A stretch of 64,000 nt of DNA from Paratractidigestivibacter sp963630635 (GCA_963630635.1 CAVGOA010000005.1:8468-72467); one strand, 5' to 3'. Shown: positions 32,928 through 42,774, counted from the first letter of the stretch. Made by a program: numbers and translations. The notes: a model not told the origin generated them from the sequence alone.

Positions 32928-34235
32928 GTGGACGTCGTTCTTGACCGGCTTATAGCCAGCGTTACTTCTCCGTACAACCTGGCCTACGCGATTGCGATCG
33001 TGCTCATGTTCATGCGGCCCGCGCGGCCGCAGGGCGGGGTCGCGGGGCTGCTGGCGCGCCTGGGCATTGCGTTGGGTGCGGTTTGGGTCCTGGGCACTGC
33101 CTCTGACCTGGTGTTTCCTAACTCGATTACGTGGACGATGCTGCCGGCGCTGGCGTGTTGCGCCATCTTTAGGGACTTTCACCTGCCAGCTCGCATCATG
33201 CGCGTCTCGGTGCTCATGTGCTCTTGGATTTACTCGCTGGCCGCGGCAGAGGTCGTGAACAGACTGGTAAACGGCGGTATTTGGGTCGCCGCGCTGGTTT
33301 CGCTTGTCTACATGGTGGCGGTCTGCGCCATACTGTGGGCGCTTGAGTCCAATTGCCCCATCGACAGCGACGACGTCACCTTTGCGCTGGCCCTGCCCGT
33401 TGTGGTGGTGTGCGCGTCCGGCCTGATCGCGCGCTCGATCCTGTACTTGCGCAGCGACTTTGGCGTGGACCACTACACGGTAAGCACGCTCGAGAGCGTC
33501 CTTTCTTGCATAAACGGCCAGGTAGCCGAGCTGGTGGTCTACTACGCCGTCCTGCGCCTGGTGCGCGGCTTCAACGAGCGCCGCCAGCTTCAGGCCGAGC
33601 GCCACCTTATGGAGAGCCGCCTTTCTGCCCTGGACGCCTACCGCGAGAGCGGCGAGAGCCTGCGCGTTTTGCGCCACGAGGTCAAGAACCAGTACGCCTA
33701 CATCAAGATGCTGCTTGAGCAAAAAGACTACGAGCGCGCCGAGGAGTTCTTTGGCGAGATGTCCATGCGAGCCAACCCCACGTTCCTGCACGTCAACACG
33801 GGAAACGCCCTGGTAGACGATATCGTGAACCTCGAACTTTCCCGTGCCACGGCGGCCGGTGTGGACGTTGACTCGCGCATCGCCGTGCCCACCGAGCTGC
33901 CCTACCAAGAGATCGACTTCGCCAGCGTTTTGATGAACCTCTTGGATAACGCGATCGAGGCCTGCGAGCATGTCTCGCCAGCCGAGAAGTGCATTCACCT
34001 GGCCTTGGTTGCCGATCAAGGCTCGCTGCTCATCAGCGTCTCGAACCCCGCGGGCGCGGCGCCTAAGGCCAGCGACCGCGGCGGTCTTCTCACCACCAAA
34101 GACGACGCCAGCATGCACGGCTACGGGACGGCCATCATCAAGAAGATCGCCGAGAAGTACGACGGCGTGGCCGATTTCTCGTTTGCCAACGGCGTATTTA
34201 CCGCTAAGGTGATGCTCTCACTGCATGGGGAGTAA
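32928..34235 (+). CDS. Sensor histidine kinase, AgrC-like (GHKL ATPase)
   Basis: A 435-residue membrane kinase. Residues 1 to about 200 contain six or so hydrophobic segments with short loops. A linker follows with the H-box LRVLRHEVKNQYAY, predicted phosphohistidine H250. The ATPase domain has the N-box MNLLDNAIEAC and G-box GYGTAIIKKIAEKYDG of the GHKL type found in AgrC/ComD. The GTG start lies two bases after the TsaD stop, with GGAG 8 bases upstream. Its response regulator follows 14 bases downstream. The signal is unknown; no peptide-pheromone gene is visible nearby. Confidence 0.9.
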   Translation: MDVVLDRLIASVTSPYNLAYAIAIVLMFMRPARPQGGVAGLLARLGIALGAVWVLGTASDLVFPNSITWTMLPALACCAIFRDFHLPARIMRVSVLMCSWIYSLAAAEVVNRLVNGGIWVAALVSLVYMVAVCAILWALESNCPIDSDDVTFALALPVVVVCASGLIARSILYLRSDFGVDHYTVSTLESVLSCINGQVAELVVYYAVLRLVRGFNERRQLQAERHLMESRLSALDAYRESGESLRVLRHEVKNQYAYIKMLLEQKDYERAEEFFGEMSMRANPTFLHVNTGNALVDDIVNLELSRATAAGVDVDSRIAVPTELPYQEIDFASVLMNLLDNAIEACEHVSPAEKCIHLALVADQGSLLISVSNPAGAAPKASDRGGLLTTKDDASMHGYGTAIIKKIAEKYDGVADFSFANGVFTAKVMLSLHGE

Positions 34236-34249
34236 TTGGGGAGAATTGC

Positions 34250-34984
34250 ATGCTTCAGTTTCACGTTGCCGTCTGTGACGACGAGGCTTTTGCCGCGTCG
34301 TCGATCGCGCAGGCGGCCGAGCATAACCTGGGCCGTTTGGGTGCCGAGGTGCAAATCGAGTCTTTTAACAGCGCAGAAGCCCTGGCCAAGCGTCTGGACG
34401 ATGTGAGCTTTGACCTGATTCTTTTGGACATCGAGATGCCCGGCGTCGACGGAATCACCTTTGCGCGGGCCCTTCGCGAGACGGGCGCCAAGACCGAGAT
34501 CGTCTTTGTGTCTAACTCCGAGGACCGCGTGTTTGAGTCTTTGCCCCTGCGCCCGCTGTCGTTTGTGCGCAAAAGCCACTTTGCCGAGGACATGGCCACT
34601 GCCATGGCAGCTTTTGTTAAGGCCTGGAAGACCCGCAAATCCGACCGCGTGATCACAGTCAAGATGGCCCACAGCATGGGTACCTTCTCGGTCGACGAGA
34701 TTTTGTACATCGAGGCTCGCGGGCGCGACAAGATCGTCCACATGCAGGGTGGTCGCACCGAGACGGTGCTGGTGACCCTGGACGAGCTGGGCGAGAAGCT
34801 CGAGCCGCTGGGCTTTTGTCGCGTGCACAAGGGCTTTATCGTGAACTTTGCCCACGTAGACCAGCTAAGTTCAAAGGGCCTGCAGGTGGGGGAGGAGCTT
34901 ATCCCCATCAGTCGCTCTAAGGTGGCAGACGTCAAGCTGGCCTACATGGACTTCCTTTCAAAGAAAAACGCCGTCATGATGTAG
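34250..34984 (+). CDS. LytTR-family response regulator (AgrA-like)
   Basis: A 244-residue regulator. The receiver domain has the acidic pair D10/D11, the phospho-acceptor D60 in LILLDIEMPG and KS in VRKSHF as the conserved lysine. The C-terminal LytTR DNA-binding domain starts at about residue 140 (ITVKMAHSMGTFSVDEILYIEA) and ends with FCRVHKGFIVNFAHVDQL and ISRSKVADV. GGGGAG precedes the ATG. It is the partner of the upstream AgrC-like kinase. Its position before the GH3 genes suggests, but does not show, that those genes are targets. Confidence 0.93.
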   Translation: MLQFHVAVCDDEAFAASSIAQAAEHNLGRLGAEVQIESFNSAEALAKRLDDVSFDLILLDIEMPGVDGITFARALRETGAKTEIVFVSNSEDRVFESLPLRPLSFVRKSHFAEDMATAMAAFVKAWKTRKSDRVITVKMAHSMGTFSVDEILYIEARGRDKIVHMQGGRTETVLVTLDELGEKLEPLGFCRVHKGFIVNFAHVDQLSSKGLQVGEELIPISRSKVADVKLAYMDFLSKKNAVMM

Positions 34985-35045
34985 CGCCGCGCGGCCGGCG
35001 CCGGGTTTACGGCCTGGTTTGCCGTGGCCGGGCGCGGCCGTTTGG

Positions 35046-35188
35046 CACGAAACTGGGAAAAATGGTGTCTTGTCCAAAATCGGCGAGTAGACCGCCGGTT
35101 TTGCACCGTGTTTGCCAAGTTGGCGAGAAGCAAATTTGCTTGGCTACTGGGCAAATCTAAACAAGACACCATTTTTCCGGGTTTCGTG
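35046..35188. repeat. Long intergenic inverted repeat, copy B (stem 28 bp with 2 mismatches)
   Basis: GGAAAAATGGTGTCTTGT at 35056-35073 pairs perfectly with 35161-35178. The stem continues outward, so that 35046-35073 and 35161-35188 match at 26 of 28 positions. The 87-base spacer contains CGAGTAG (35084-35090), TTTGCCAAGTTGGC (35111-35124) and TGGCTACTGGGCAAATCT near its right end. Stem sequence is unrelated to copies A and C. Confidence 0.82.
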
Positions 35189-35433
35189 ACAGCGACGGCT
35201 CGTGCGGGGGCCCGACACGCGGCGCGGCAGCGCCGCTGTGCCGTTCGCCGGCGATGTGCTGCCGCTCGCGGACGGTCGAAAATTGCAGGTTGTGACGTAA
35301 AACGCGCCATTCGTGCGCCGCGCGGCCCATTTGGTGTCGCGCGGCGCAATTCGTACGGCGCCTGAAAACCACCCAAACCCGACCCTTATTGTTTCACCTG
35401 GAGGTTTGTACGTTGCCCTCCGGTCTCCCTAAC

Positions 35434-35463
35434 GAAAGCCGGCTCCTCTTCCCGCCGGCTTTC
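35434..35463 (+). terminator. 10-bp hairpin in the leader of the first GH3 gene
   Basis: GAAAGCCGGC (35434-35443) pairs perfectly with GCCGGCTTTC (35454-35463), with a pyrimidine-rich 10-base loop and no T run. It lies 67 bases before the start codon and may affect mRNA stability or attenuation. Confidence 0.45.
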
Positions 35464-35530
35464 ACCCAGAGAGGCACCCGGGCAACAGCATCGCAATCCA
35501 TGAGACCATGGGAAGGGAAGGAACTAAGCA

Positions 35531-38500
35531 ATGAGAATCAACGCAACACGCAGGAGTTTTGTCTTGGGCTCCGCCGCGGCCGCCGTTATGGCCGGTCTCG
35601 CGGGCCTTACCGGCTGCAACTCCAGCAACGGCGGCTCTTCTAAGTCGACGGGCACTGCCTATGCCGGCTTCTCGAAGGACACCCAGTACTACAAGAGCGA
35701 CTACGAGTACAGCCAGTCTGGCGAGGAGAAGCTCCAGCAGGACCAGCACGATCTTTACAAGCAGCTCGTGGGCGAGGGCACCGTCTTGCTCAAGAACGAG
35801 GGTGCCGCTCTGCCGCTGTCCTCCAATGACGGTACCATCAACGTCTTTGGCAACGCCGGCCCCCAGTACATCAACATGTTCGACGAGGCTTTCAAAGAAG
35901 CCGGCTTCACCTTTAACGACGCCCTGTGGGAGTTCTACGCCAACGGCACGACCAACGTTACCAACTGGCTAGTCAACGAGAACCCCTGGGCAGACGTCGA
36001 GGCCTCCGGTGCGCTTAACGGTGCTTCCGGCGTGGCTGTTGTTGTCCTGGGTCGCCGCGGTCGCGAGGCTTCCGACAACCGCTCGGACAAAGACAACGAC
36101 TACCTGGCGATCTCTAAGGAAGAGGATGACATGCTCACCGCCGTGGCCAAGATGCGCCGCGACGGCACCTTCTCTAAGATGATCGTCCTGTTCAACACCA
36201 CCAACACCATTAGCTGGAAGGACGCCGAGTGGCAAGACGCCATTGACGCCCTGGTGTGGTGCGGCAGCTACTACGACCCCTACTTCAGCAAGCATGAGCG
36301 CGATTGGGCCATCGACCCGCTGGTCGGCGTTCTTAAGGGCGACTTCAACCCCTCTGGCCGCATGCCCGACTCCATTTACAAGAACAACCAGGACAACCCC
36401 GTCATGGTCAACTTCGGTGGCATCGACGCCGATCTTTCCCAGCTTTCTGACGGCAAGGACACCGAGGTCCAGCGCCAGATCGACGAGTGGAAGCCGAGCA
36501 ACGACAAGGGTAGCCACTGGCGTCGCAACTACGTCTACGCCGAGGGCATCTACGTTGGCTACCGTTACTACGAGACCCGCTACGAGGACAAGGTCCTGGG
36601 CACCCCCAACGTGGGCGACTTTGACTACAGCTCTTACGTTGCCTACCCGTTTGGCTATGGCCTGTCCTACACCACCTTCGAGTACTCCAACTTCACAGCG
36701 GTGGAGAACGACGACACCTTTGACGTGAGCGTTAAGGTCACCAACACCGGCAAGGTCGACGGCAAGCACGCCGTGACTGTTTATGCCCAGACCCCCTACA
36801 CCGCCTATGACGAGACCAACGGCGTCGAGAAGCCCGCGGTCCAGCTTGTGGCTTACGAGAAGACCGACGTCATTGCCGCAGGTTCTTCGGCCGATGTCCA
36901 GCTCACCGTCAAGAAGTCCGATCTGGCCGCCTACGACTGCAACGCCGCTAAGACCTACATTCTTGAGGCGGGCGCTTATTACCTCACCGTGGGCAACGGC
37001 TCCCATGAGGCCATCAACAATATCTTGGCTGTCAAGGGCAAGACTGTGGCCGACGGCATGACTGCCGCGGGCGACTCTTCGCTGGTCTACACCTGGGACA
37101 ACCCTGCGACCGAGGATAAGGCCTTCTCGGTCTCTGCGTCCGGCCAGACCATCACCAACCTCTTTGACGACGTTGATCCCAACAAGAACGCGACGATGAA
37201 GGAGCGCAACAACATCGTCTGGACCTCGCGTTCCAACTGGCAGGGCACCCTTCCCAAAGAGGCCATTCACCTGGTCTATACCGACGAGGTTGCCGACATG
37301 GCAAAGCCCATCGCCTACAAGGCCGGCTCGGGCGACGCCTCGAGTGTCCCCACCCACGACTTTGGCAAGACCGACGGTGGCGTGATGCTCGTCGACATGC
37401 ACGGCAAGGACTACGACGATCCCGATTGGGAGAAGGTCCTCTCGGCCCTTACCTACGAAGAGATGGTCACGCTTTTGTGCGACGACGCCGAGGTCGCCCT
37501 GCCCGCCATCGCCAAGCCCACGAGCTCCAACGCCGACGGCTCCAACGGCCGCTCGACCACCTTTGCCATCTCTGGCCTCACGGGCATTCCGTATCCTATG
37601 ACCGCTTGGCGTACCGCCGCCTTTAACAAGGAGCTCTCTTCCAAGGTAGGCGCCATGATCGGCGAGAACGAGCTGCACGCCTCTACCATCGAGGACAAGA
37701 AGCTTGGCCTGTACGGCTTTAGCTGCAACAACCACCGCTCGCCCTACTCCGGCCGCAACTACGAGTACTACTCCGAGGACCCCTACCTGGCTGGTACCGC
37801 GATTGCCAACGAGGTTGGCTCCTTTGTGGAGAAGGGCGGCGTCTGCTTCATGAAGCACTTTGCCGCCAACGACCAGGAGCAGTTCCGCCACGGCGTTCCT
37901 TCTTGGTCCAACGAACAGGCCCTGCGTGAGATCTACCTCAAGCCCTTTGCCATGGCCATGGTCGACGGCCACGCCAACGGCCTCATGAGCGGCTTCAACC
38001 GTCTGGGCATGTGGTGGACCGGCTCTAACCCCGCGCTGCTCCAGCAGTTTGCCGAGGGCGAGCAGGGCTATCGCGGCATCACCCTGACCGACGCCTTTGA
38101 GGCCGACTTCATGGACACCGTGGACGGCATCCTTAACGGCACCCACTGCTGGCTGGGCGGCGCTGGCTACAAGAACACCGATGAGCTGCTGCTCCAGGAT
38201 GACTACAAGAATGACCCGGTGATTCAGGACGCCGTGTACAACGTCGTGCACCGCATTCTCTACGTCCAGGCCAACTCGCTTACCATCAACGGCCTGACCC
38301 ACGACTACAGGCTGGGCACCGAGGCTGGCGCAAGCGCCGGCGAGACCCGCACCGCTATGGTCACCGGTAACTTCGTGCTTGACACCACCGTCGAGTTCTT
38401 CCCCGCCAGTGTGGTCACCAGCTTCTACGAGGACGGCACCTTCAACATGGCCGTCAGTACGCTGGGCGTCGCAAACGCGGGCGGCAAGTGGACCTACGAC

Positions 38501-39379
38501 GACAAGAGCGGCCTGGCCATGACTTTGGATGACGGGACCGCCCTTGAGGTTACCGAGAAGGACGGCATCTATCACTGGATTTACGAGACCGTCTGCATGC
38601 TTGGACCCCGCACCGCCGAGGGCGTCCTGTCTAAGTACGAGCTTGTCTCTGCCGCCAACTCTGCGATGAAGAAGAACTACACCGTTCCCGAGCAGCCCAC
38701 GTACAAGCTCACTTATGCTGCGGCAAACGATAAGGTCACTGGCTCCGATCCGGCTTCCCAGGACATCCACCCTGCCGACACGATCACTTTGCCCGAGTGC
38801 CCCTACTCCGGCAAGTTCCAGGTCTTTGAGGGTTGGAGCGTCTTTGGCACCGTCATGCAGCCTGGTGACGAGGTCGTGATCGACCGCTACGAGAACTACG
38901 CCATTGAGGCCTCTTGGAGCGACGAACTGCTGGTCAAGGGCGAGGCCCAGGACAGCTATAAGTTCTCCTTCGTGCAGGACGACACCGTGCCCCTGGCGCT
39001 GTACTGCAACGGTGAGGCCCGTCTCAACGGCATCAACGCCACCTCGAGCCACGGCACTTGGGAGCTTGCGGGCGCAGGCTCTGCCGCCGAGCTCACCATC
39101 AAGAACGAGGCCGGCGCGGCTGTTGGCGCAACCATCGAAAACGGCGTTATCACCTACAAGCAGTCCGCGATTTACTACGACTGGGGTCAGCCCGACGTGG
39201 GCTACGGCTCGGGCCTGTTCTACACGGTCTACACGCACCGCATCCCCGTCGCCGACTTCCTGGCCGCCTACAACAAGGTCTTTGGCACCGGTTATCAGAC
39301 CTTGACCGTGGCTACCGGCACCGCGACCTTTGCCGAGAACGAGGACCTGAGCATCGCCTCTAAGAAGATGCCCTGGTAA
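35531..39379 (+). CDS. Exported GH3 beta-glucosidase-like lipoprotein with swapped domain order
   Basis: A 1282-residue enzyme. A Tat signal (TRRSFVLGS, 6-14) ends in lipobox LTGC, lipidated C29. The GH3 C-terminal (alpha/beta) domain comes first (GEGTVLLKNEGAALPL to DFNPSGRMPDS), then a fibronectin-III-like domain (YPFGYGLSYTTFEYSNF). The GH3 catalytic barrel is last, with MKHFAANDQEQFRHG and the predicted nucleophile D854 in GITLTDAFEADF. About 350 further residues contain beta-rich modules and a repeat resembling Flg_new/InlB-B units (FEGWSVFGTVMQPGDEV). It probably releases terminal glucose from beta-glucosides at the cell surface. AAGGAAC precedes the ATG. Confidence 0.9.
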   Translation: MRINATRRSFVLGSAAAAVMAGLAGLTGCNSSNGGSSKSTGTAYAGFSKDTQYYKSDYEYSQSGEEKLQQDQHDLYKQLVGEGTVLLKNEGAALPLSSNDGTINVFGNAGPQYINMFDEAFKEAGFTFNDALWEFYANGTTNVTNWLVNENPWADVEASGALNGASGVAVVVLGRRGREASDNRSDKDNDYLAISKEEDDMLTAVAKMRRDGTFSKMIVLFNTTNTISWKDAEWQDAIDALVWCGSYYDPYFSKHERDWAIDPLVGVLKGDFNPSGRMPDSIYKNNQDNPVMVNFGGIDADLSQLSDGKDTEVQRQIDEWKPSNDKGSHWRRNYVYAEGIYVGYRYYETRYEDKVLGTPNVGDFDYSSYVAYPFGYGLSYTTFEYSNFTAVENDDTFDVSVKVTNTGKVDGKHAVTVYAQTPYTAYDETNGVEKPAVQLVAYEKTDVIAAGSSADVQLTVKKSDLAAYDCNAAKTYILEAGAYYLTVGNGSHEAINNILAVKGKTVADGMTAAGDSSLVYTWDNPATEDKAFSVSASGQTITNLFDDVDPNKNATMKERNNIVWTSRSNWQGTLPKEAIHLVYTDEVADMAKPIAYKAGSGDASSVPTHDFGKTDGGVMLVDMHGKDYDDPDWEKVLSALTYEEMVTLLCDDAEVALPAIAKPTSSNADGSNGRSTTFAISGLTGIPYPMTAWRTAAFNKELSSKVGAMIGENELHASTIEDKKLGLYGFSCNNHRSPYSGRNYEYYSEDPYLAGTAIANEVGSFVEKGGVCFMKHFAANDQEQFRHGVPSWSNEQALREIYLKPFAMAMVDGHANGLMSGFNRLGMWWTGSNPALLQQFAEGEQGYRGITLTDAFEADFMDTVDGILNGTHCWLGGAGYKNTDELLLQDDYKNDPVIQDAVYNVVHRILYVQANSLTINGLTHDYRLGTEAGASAGETRTAMVTGNFVLDTTVEFFPASVVTSFYEDGTFNMAVSTLGVANAGGKWTYDDKSGLAMTLDDGTALEVTEKDGIYHWIYETVCMLGPRTAEGVLSKYELVSAANSAMKKNYTVPEQPTYKLTYAAANDKVTGSDPASQDIHPADTITLPECPYSGKFQVFEGWSVFGTVMQPGDEVVIDRYENYAIEASWSDELLVKGEAQDSYKFSFVQDDTVPLALYCNGEARLNGINATSSHGTWELAGAGSAAELTIKNEAGAAVGATIENGVITYKQSAIYYDWGQPDVGYGSGLFYTVYTHRIPVADFLAAYNKVFGTGYQTLTVATGTATFAENEDLSIASKKMPW

Positions 39380-39402
39380 TTCTCGGTCCTTCGATTCCCC
39401 TA

Positions 39403-39442
39403 GCCGGGTCGCCCCGCCTCCCCGGGCGACCCGGCCTTCTTC
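39403..39442 (+). terminator. Terminator between the first two GH3 genes
   Basis: GCCGGGTCGCCC (39403-39414) pairs perfectly with GGGCGACCCGGC (39424-39435), followed by CTTCTTCCC. The strong 12-bp stem with a weak T tail could reduce but not abolish readthrough to the second GH3 gene. Confidence 0.6.
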
Positions 39443-39473
39443 CCGCTAAAAATCCGGAAACGGAGCTTCACTT

Positions 39474-42400
39474 ATGGCTTCTACCAGCACAAACGCGCCC
39501 GCGGGCGCAAAGAAGAAGCGCGGAGCCCTGCGTATTGTGGGCATCGTGGTCTCGGTCGTTCTGGCCGCGGCCATGGTGGGCGTCATCTACGCCGCCCAGA
39601 CCGTGCTTCCCAAGTTCAACCAGATCATCAACTCGTACTTTGGCGTCGAGCAAAGCTGGAACAACGACAACGTCGATACTAGCGGCCTTGACCTTACCTA
39701 CAACAAGGCCGACTACGACATGGGCTCCATCGCAGACGCCGAGAAGACCCTGGACGAGGACATCTCGGGCGAGGGCTACGTCCTTCTCAAGAACGACCAG
39801 TCGCTTCCTTTGGAGAAGGGCACCACGCTCTCCTTTGTGAGCGGCAACTCCCGCAGCTTTGGCGTGCGCAACAAGACCATGCTCGAGTCCACCCTGGGCA
39901 TCGATGTCAACTCCACCGACGCCTTAAGCCCGGCCATGGAAGACGCGGGCTTCTCGGTCAACTCGACTCTTATGGACTTCTACTGCAACGGCAAGGGCAA
40001 GGACTACGTCATGGGCGTGGGTTCTGTGACCTACGGCGAGGACGAGGACTTCGCGATCAACGAGGTGCCCCTCTCGGTCATGCGCGAGAACAACGTCCTG
40101 GACTCCATGCAGGGCACGACCCCCGTCTTCATCATGAAGCGCGTGGCCGGCGAGGGTCGCGACATGCCGCGCTCGATGTACAACCACGCCACGAGCGACG
40201 AGGACAAGGCCAAGAGCTACCTTGAGCCCGACTCCACCGAGCTCGAGATCCTGCAGTACCTTAACGACAACTTTGACAACACCGTGTTGGTCATCAACTC
40301 CAACGCCGCCATCGAGCTGGACTGGCTTGAGCAGTTCCCCAACATCAAGTCTGTCCTGGTAGTGCCCTCGACCGGCACCTACGGCGCCGAGTCTTTGGGC
40401 CGCATCCTGAGCGGCGAGGTCAACCCCTCGGGCCGCACCGTGGATACCTACGCCGCCGACGCAAGCGCCAGCCCCGCCGCGCAGAACTTTGGCGACTACC
40501 AGTACCTGGACGAGTCGGGCAACCTGACCAAGTACAACTACGTGTCCTACGAAGAGGGCATCTACGTGGGGTATCGCTACTACGAGACCCGCTATGAGGA
40601 TGTGGTCTTGGGCCAGGGCAACGCCGGCGACTTCAACTACGACGACGAGGTCTGCTATCCCTTTGGCTACGGCCTCTCCTACACCGCCTTCAAGTGGAGC
40701 GACTACTCGACCAGCTGGTCGAGCAAGACCTGCACCGCGACCGTCACCGTGACCAACACCGGTGACGTGGCCGGCAAGGAAGTCGTGGAGCTCTATGCCC
40801 AGAGCCCCTACACCGATTACGACAAGGCCAATGGCGTCGAGAAGAGCGCCGTGCAGCTGGTGGGTTATACCAAGACCAAGCTGCTTGAGCCCGGCGAGTC
40901 CCAGACCGTGACCGTGACCTTTGACGAGTCGCAGCTGGCCTCTTACGACCGCAACGGCGCCAAGACCTACATCCTGGACGCGGGCACCTACTACGTGACC
41001 GCCGCCACCGATGCCCACGAGGCCGCAAAGCAGGTCCTGGCCGCCAAGGGTGCCTCCGTCACCGCCGAGAAGGGCCTGGTAGACACCTACGTTCCGTCCA
41101 ACACCACTGTTGACACCACCACCTACGCCACCGACTCCTTGACCGGCGTCGATGTGACCAACCAGCTGGACGACGCCGCGGGCGACGTGACCTACCTCAC
41201 CCGCGCCGACTGGACGGGCACCTTCCCCACGCACGACGGTACCCCCACCACCCAGGTCTCTACCTGGGGCAACGAGATCAACGGCACGGACGGCGTGAGC
41301 TACACCTGGGGCAAGGTGGCCTCGGCCGAGCTTCTGGCCAAGTTGGACTCCACTGACTCGGGCAACCCCAATGTCACCGCATGGGACGGCGAGCTGGTTT
41401 ACGGTGCCGATAACGGCCTTTCCCTCATTGACCTGCGCGGCCTTGACTACGATGACCCCAAGTGGAGCGATCTTCTTGACCAGCTGACCCCCGACGACTA
41501 CAACCTCATGGTTGCCCGCGCGGGCTACGGCACCGATTACGTGGCATCTGTTGGCAAGCCGGCCGGCACCGACGCCGACTCTACCTCGGGCTGGAGCTGG
41601 GGCGGCACGGGCATGACCTTCTGCAACCCCATGACCGTGGCGCAGACCTGGAACCAGGACATCGCTTATCGCCTGGGCAACATGATTGGCAACGAGTCCC
41701 TGTTGGGAGGCGCTACCGGTTGGTACGCCCCCGCCATGAACATCCACCGCTGCCCCTACTCTGGGCGCAACGGCGAGTACTTCTCCGAGGATCCCTACCT
41801 CTCGGGCGCAATGGCTTCTCTTGAGGTCAAGGGTGCCGCCGAGAAGGGCGTCTACACGATGATGAAGCACTTTGCCTTCAACGACCAAGAGAACCACCGC
41901 GGCGACCGCGGCGAGTGGTCGATGGCAACGTGGCTCAACGAGCAGGCCGCCCGCGAGCTGTACCTCGAGCCCTTTGAGATGTGCATGAAGGTGGGCGACG
42001 TCGAGCTTAACTACGTGAAGCAAAACGACGACGGCACCTACGAGAACGCGACGACCACCATCCGCGCCTGCCAGGGCCTCATGACCTCGTTCAACCGCGT
42101 GGGCGCTACCTGGGCCGGCGGCTCGTACAACCTGATCACGGGTATCGTGCGCAACGAGTGGGGCTTCGACGGCTGGATCATCACCGACAACGCCGACATG
42201 GGCAAGTTCATGGGCGCCGAGCAGATGATCGAGGCGGGCGCCGACGCCAAGCTCACCACCAACGACCAGTCCGACATGTGGACCTTTGACTCGACCGATG
42301 CGGTTTCGTACCGCTATGCCCGCGAGTCCCTGCACCACCTGCTCTACACGATGGCCAACAGCCACTCGATGAACGGTGCCATGCACGGCAGCACGTTTGT

Positions 42401-42560
42401 CTCGGGCGGAAGCAGCGGTATGCAGAAGGCTGACCTGGCCCGCGTTGGCCTGACGGCCGTGGCCGCGATTGTCTTGGCAATCATCGTGCTTCTTAACGTG
42501 CTGTGCGAGGTCTTGTACCGTCGCAAGTGCAAGAAGGCCCAGGCTGCCCAGCAGGCCTAA
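39474..42560 (+). CDS. Membrane-anchored GH3 glycosidase with swapped domain order
   Basis: A 1028-residue paralogue of the neighbouring GH3. It has one transmembrane helix at each end: residues about 18-42 (IVGIVVSVVLAAAMVGVIYA) and about 990-1012 (VAAIVLAIIVLLNVLCEVLY). The enzyme is thus probably tethered outside the cell. Domain order is again GH3 C-terminal domain (GEGYVLLKNDQSLPL, GEVNPSGRTVDTY), fibronectin-III-like domain (YPFGYGLSYTAFKW), then catalytic barrel with MMKHFAFNDQENHRGD and predicted nucleophile D905 in GWIITDNADMG. AACGGAGC precedes the ATG. Substrate specificity cannot be assigned. Confidence 0.9.
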   Translation: MASTSTNAPAGAKKKRGALRIVGIVVSVVLAAAMVGVIYAAQTVLPKFNQIINSYFGVEQSWNNDNVDTSGLDLTYNKADYDMGSIADAEKTLDEDISGEGYVLLKNDQSLPLEKGTTLSFVSGNSRSFGVRNKTMLESTLGIDVNSTDALSPAMEDAGFSVNSTLMDFYCNGKGKDYVMGVGSVTYGEDEDFAINEVPLSVMRENNVLDSMQGTTPVFIMKRVAGEGRDMPRSMYNHATSDEDKAKSYLEPDSTELEILQYLNDNFDNTVLVINSNAAIELDWLEQFPNIKSVLVVPSTGTYGAESLGRILSGEVNPSGRTVDTYAADASASPAAQNFGDYQYLDESGNLTKYNYVSYEEGIYVGYRYYETRYEDVVLGQGNAGDFNYDDEVCYPFGYGLSYTAFKWSDYSTSWSSKTCTATVTVTNTGDVAGKEVVELYAQSPYTDYDKANGVEKSAVQLVGYTKTKLLEPGESQTVTVTFDESQLASYDRNGAKTYILDAGTYYVTAATDAHEAAKQVLAAKGASVTAEKGLVDTYVPSNTTVDTTTYATDSLTGVDVTNQLDDAAGDVTYLTRADWTGTFPTHDGTPTTQVSTWGNEINGTDGVSYTWGKVASAELLAKLDSTDSGNPNVTAWDGELVYGADNGLSLIDLRGLDYDDPKWSDLLDQLTPDDYNLMVARAGYGTDYVASVGKPAGTDADSTSGWSWGGTGMTFCNPMTVAQTWNQDIAYRLGNMIGNESLLGGATGWYAPAMNIHRCPYSGRNGEYFSEDPYLSGAMASLEVKGAAEKGVYTMMKHFAFNDQENHRGDRGEWSMATWLNEQAARELYLEPFEMCMKVGDVELNYVKQNDDGTYENATTTIRACQGLMTSFNRVGATWAGGSYNLITGIVRNEWGFDGWIITDNADMGKFMGAEQMIEAGADAKLTTNDQSDMWTFDSTDAVSYRYARESLHHLLYTMANSHSMNGAMHGSTFVSGGSSGMQKADLARVGLTAVAAIVLAIIVLLNVLCEVLYRRKCKKAQAAQQA

Positions 42561-42613
42561 GCTGCGACCCTAAGCCGCGGGAAATCCCGCAAGGCAGCAA
42601 TTCGCGCCATCCT

Positions 42614-42646
42614 GGCCGGCCCTCCGCGTGAGGGCCGGCCGTTTTT
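42614..42646 (+). terminator. Terminator after the second GH3 gene
   Basis: GGCCGGCCCT (42614-42623) pairs with AGGGCCGGCC (42631-42640), and GTTTTT follows. It ends the GH3 pair before the PTS gene. Confidence 0.88.
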
Positions 42647-42774
42647 GTGCCGCATGACAATAGATACTTCCAATCGATAATGCAGGAATCGAATTAAAAC
42701 ACTTATCAACCTGTCTTTAACCTTTAAGAAAAGCCGCAACGTGCGTTGCGGGCCCCACAACGGAAGGGAGAAGT

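Larger units (their letters stand above)
34985..35530. other. Long intergenic region between response regulator and first GH3 gene
   Basis: This 546-base gap holds no credible gene. It contains inverted-repeat copy B at 35046-35188 and a perfect 10-bp hairpin at 35434-35463. A GC-rich middle part (about 35200-35350) shows only minor self-complementarity. The GH3 promoter must lie here, but I cannot place it with confidence; GGAAGGGAAGGAA sits before the GH3 start. Confidence 0.55.

Noticed and set aside
34985..35530. Pheromone precursor gene for the AgrC-like kinase
   Set aside because: Short frames here have no ribosome site, hydrophobic leader or conserved cysteine typical of such peptides.
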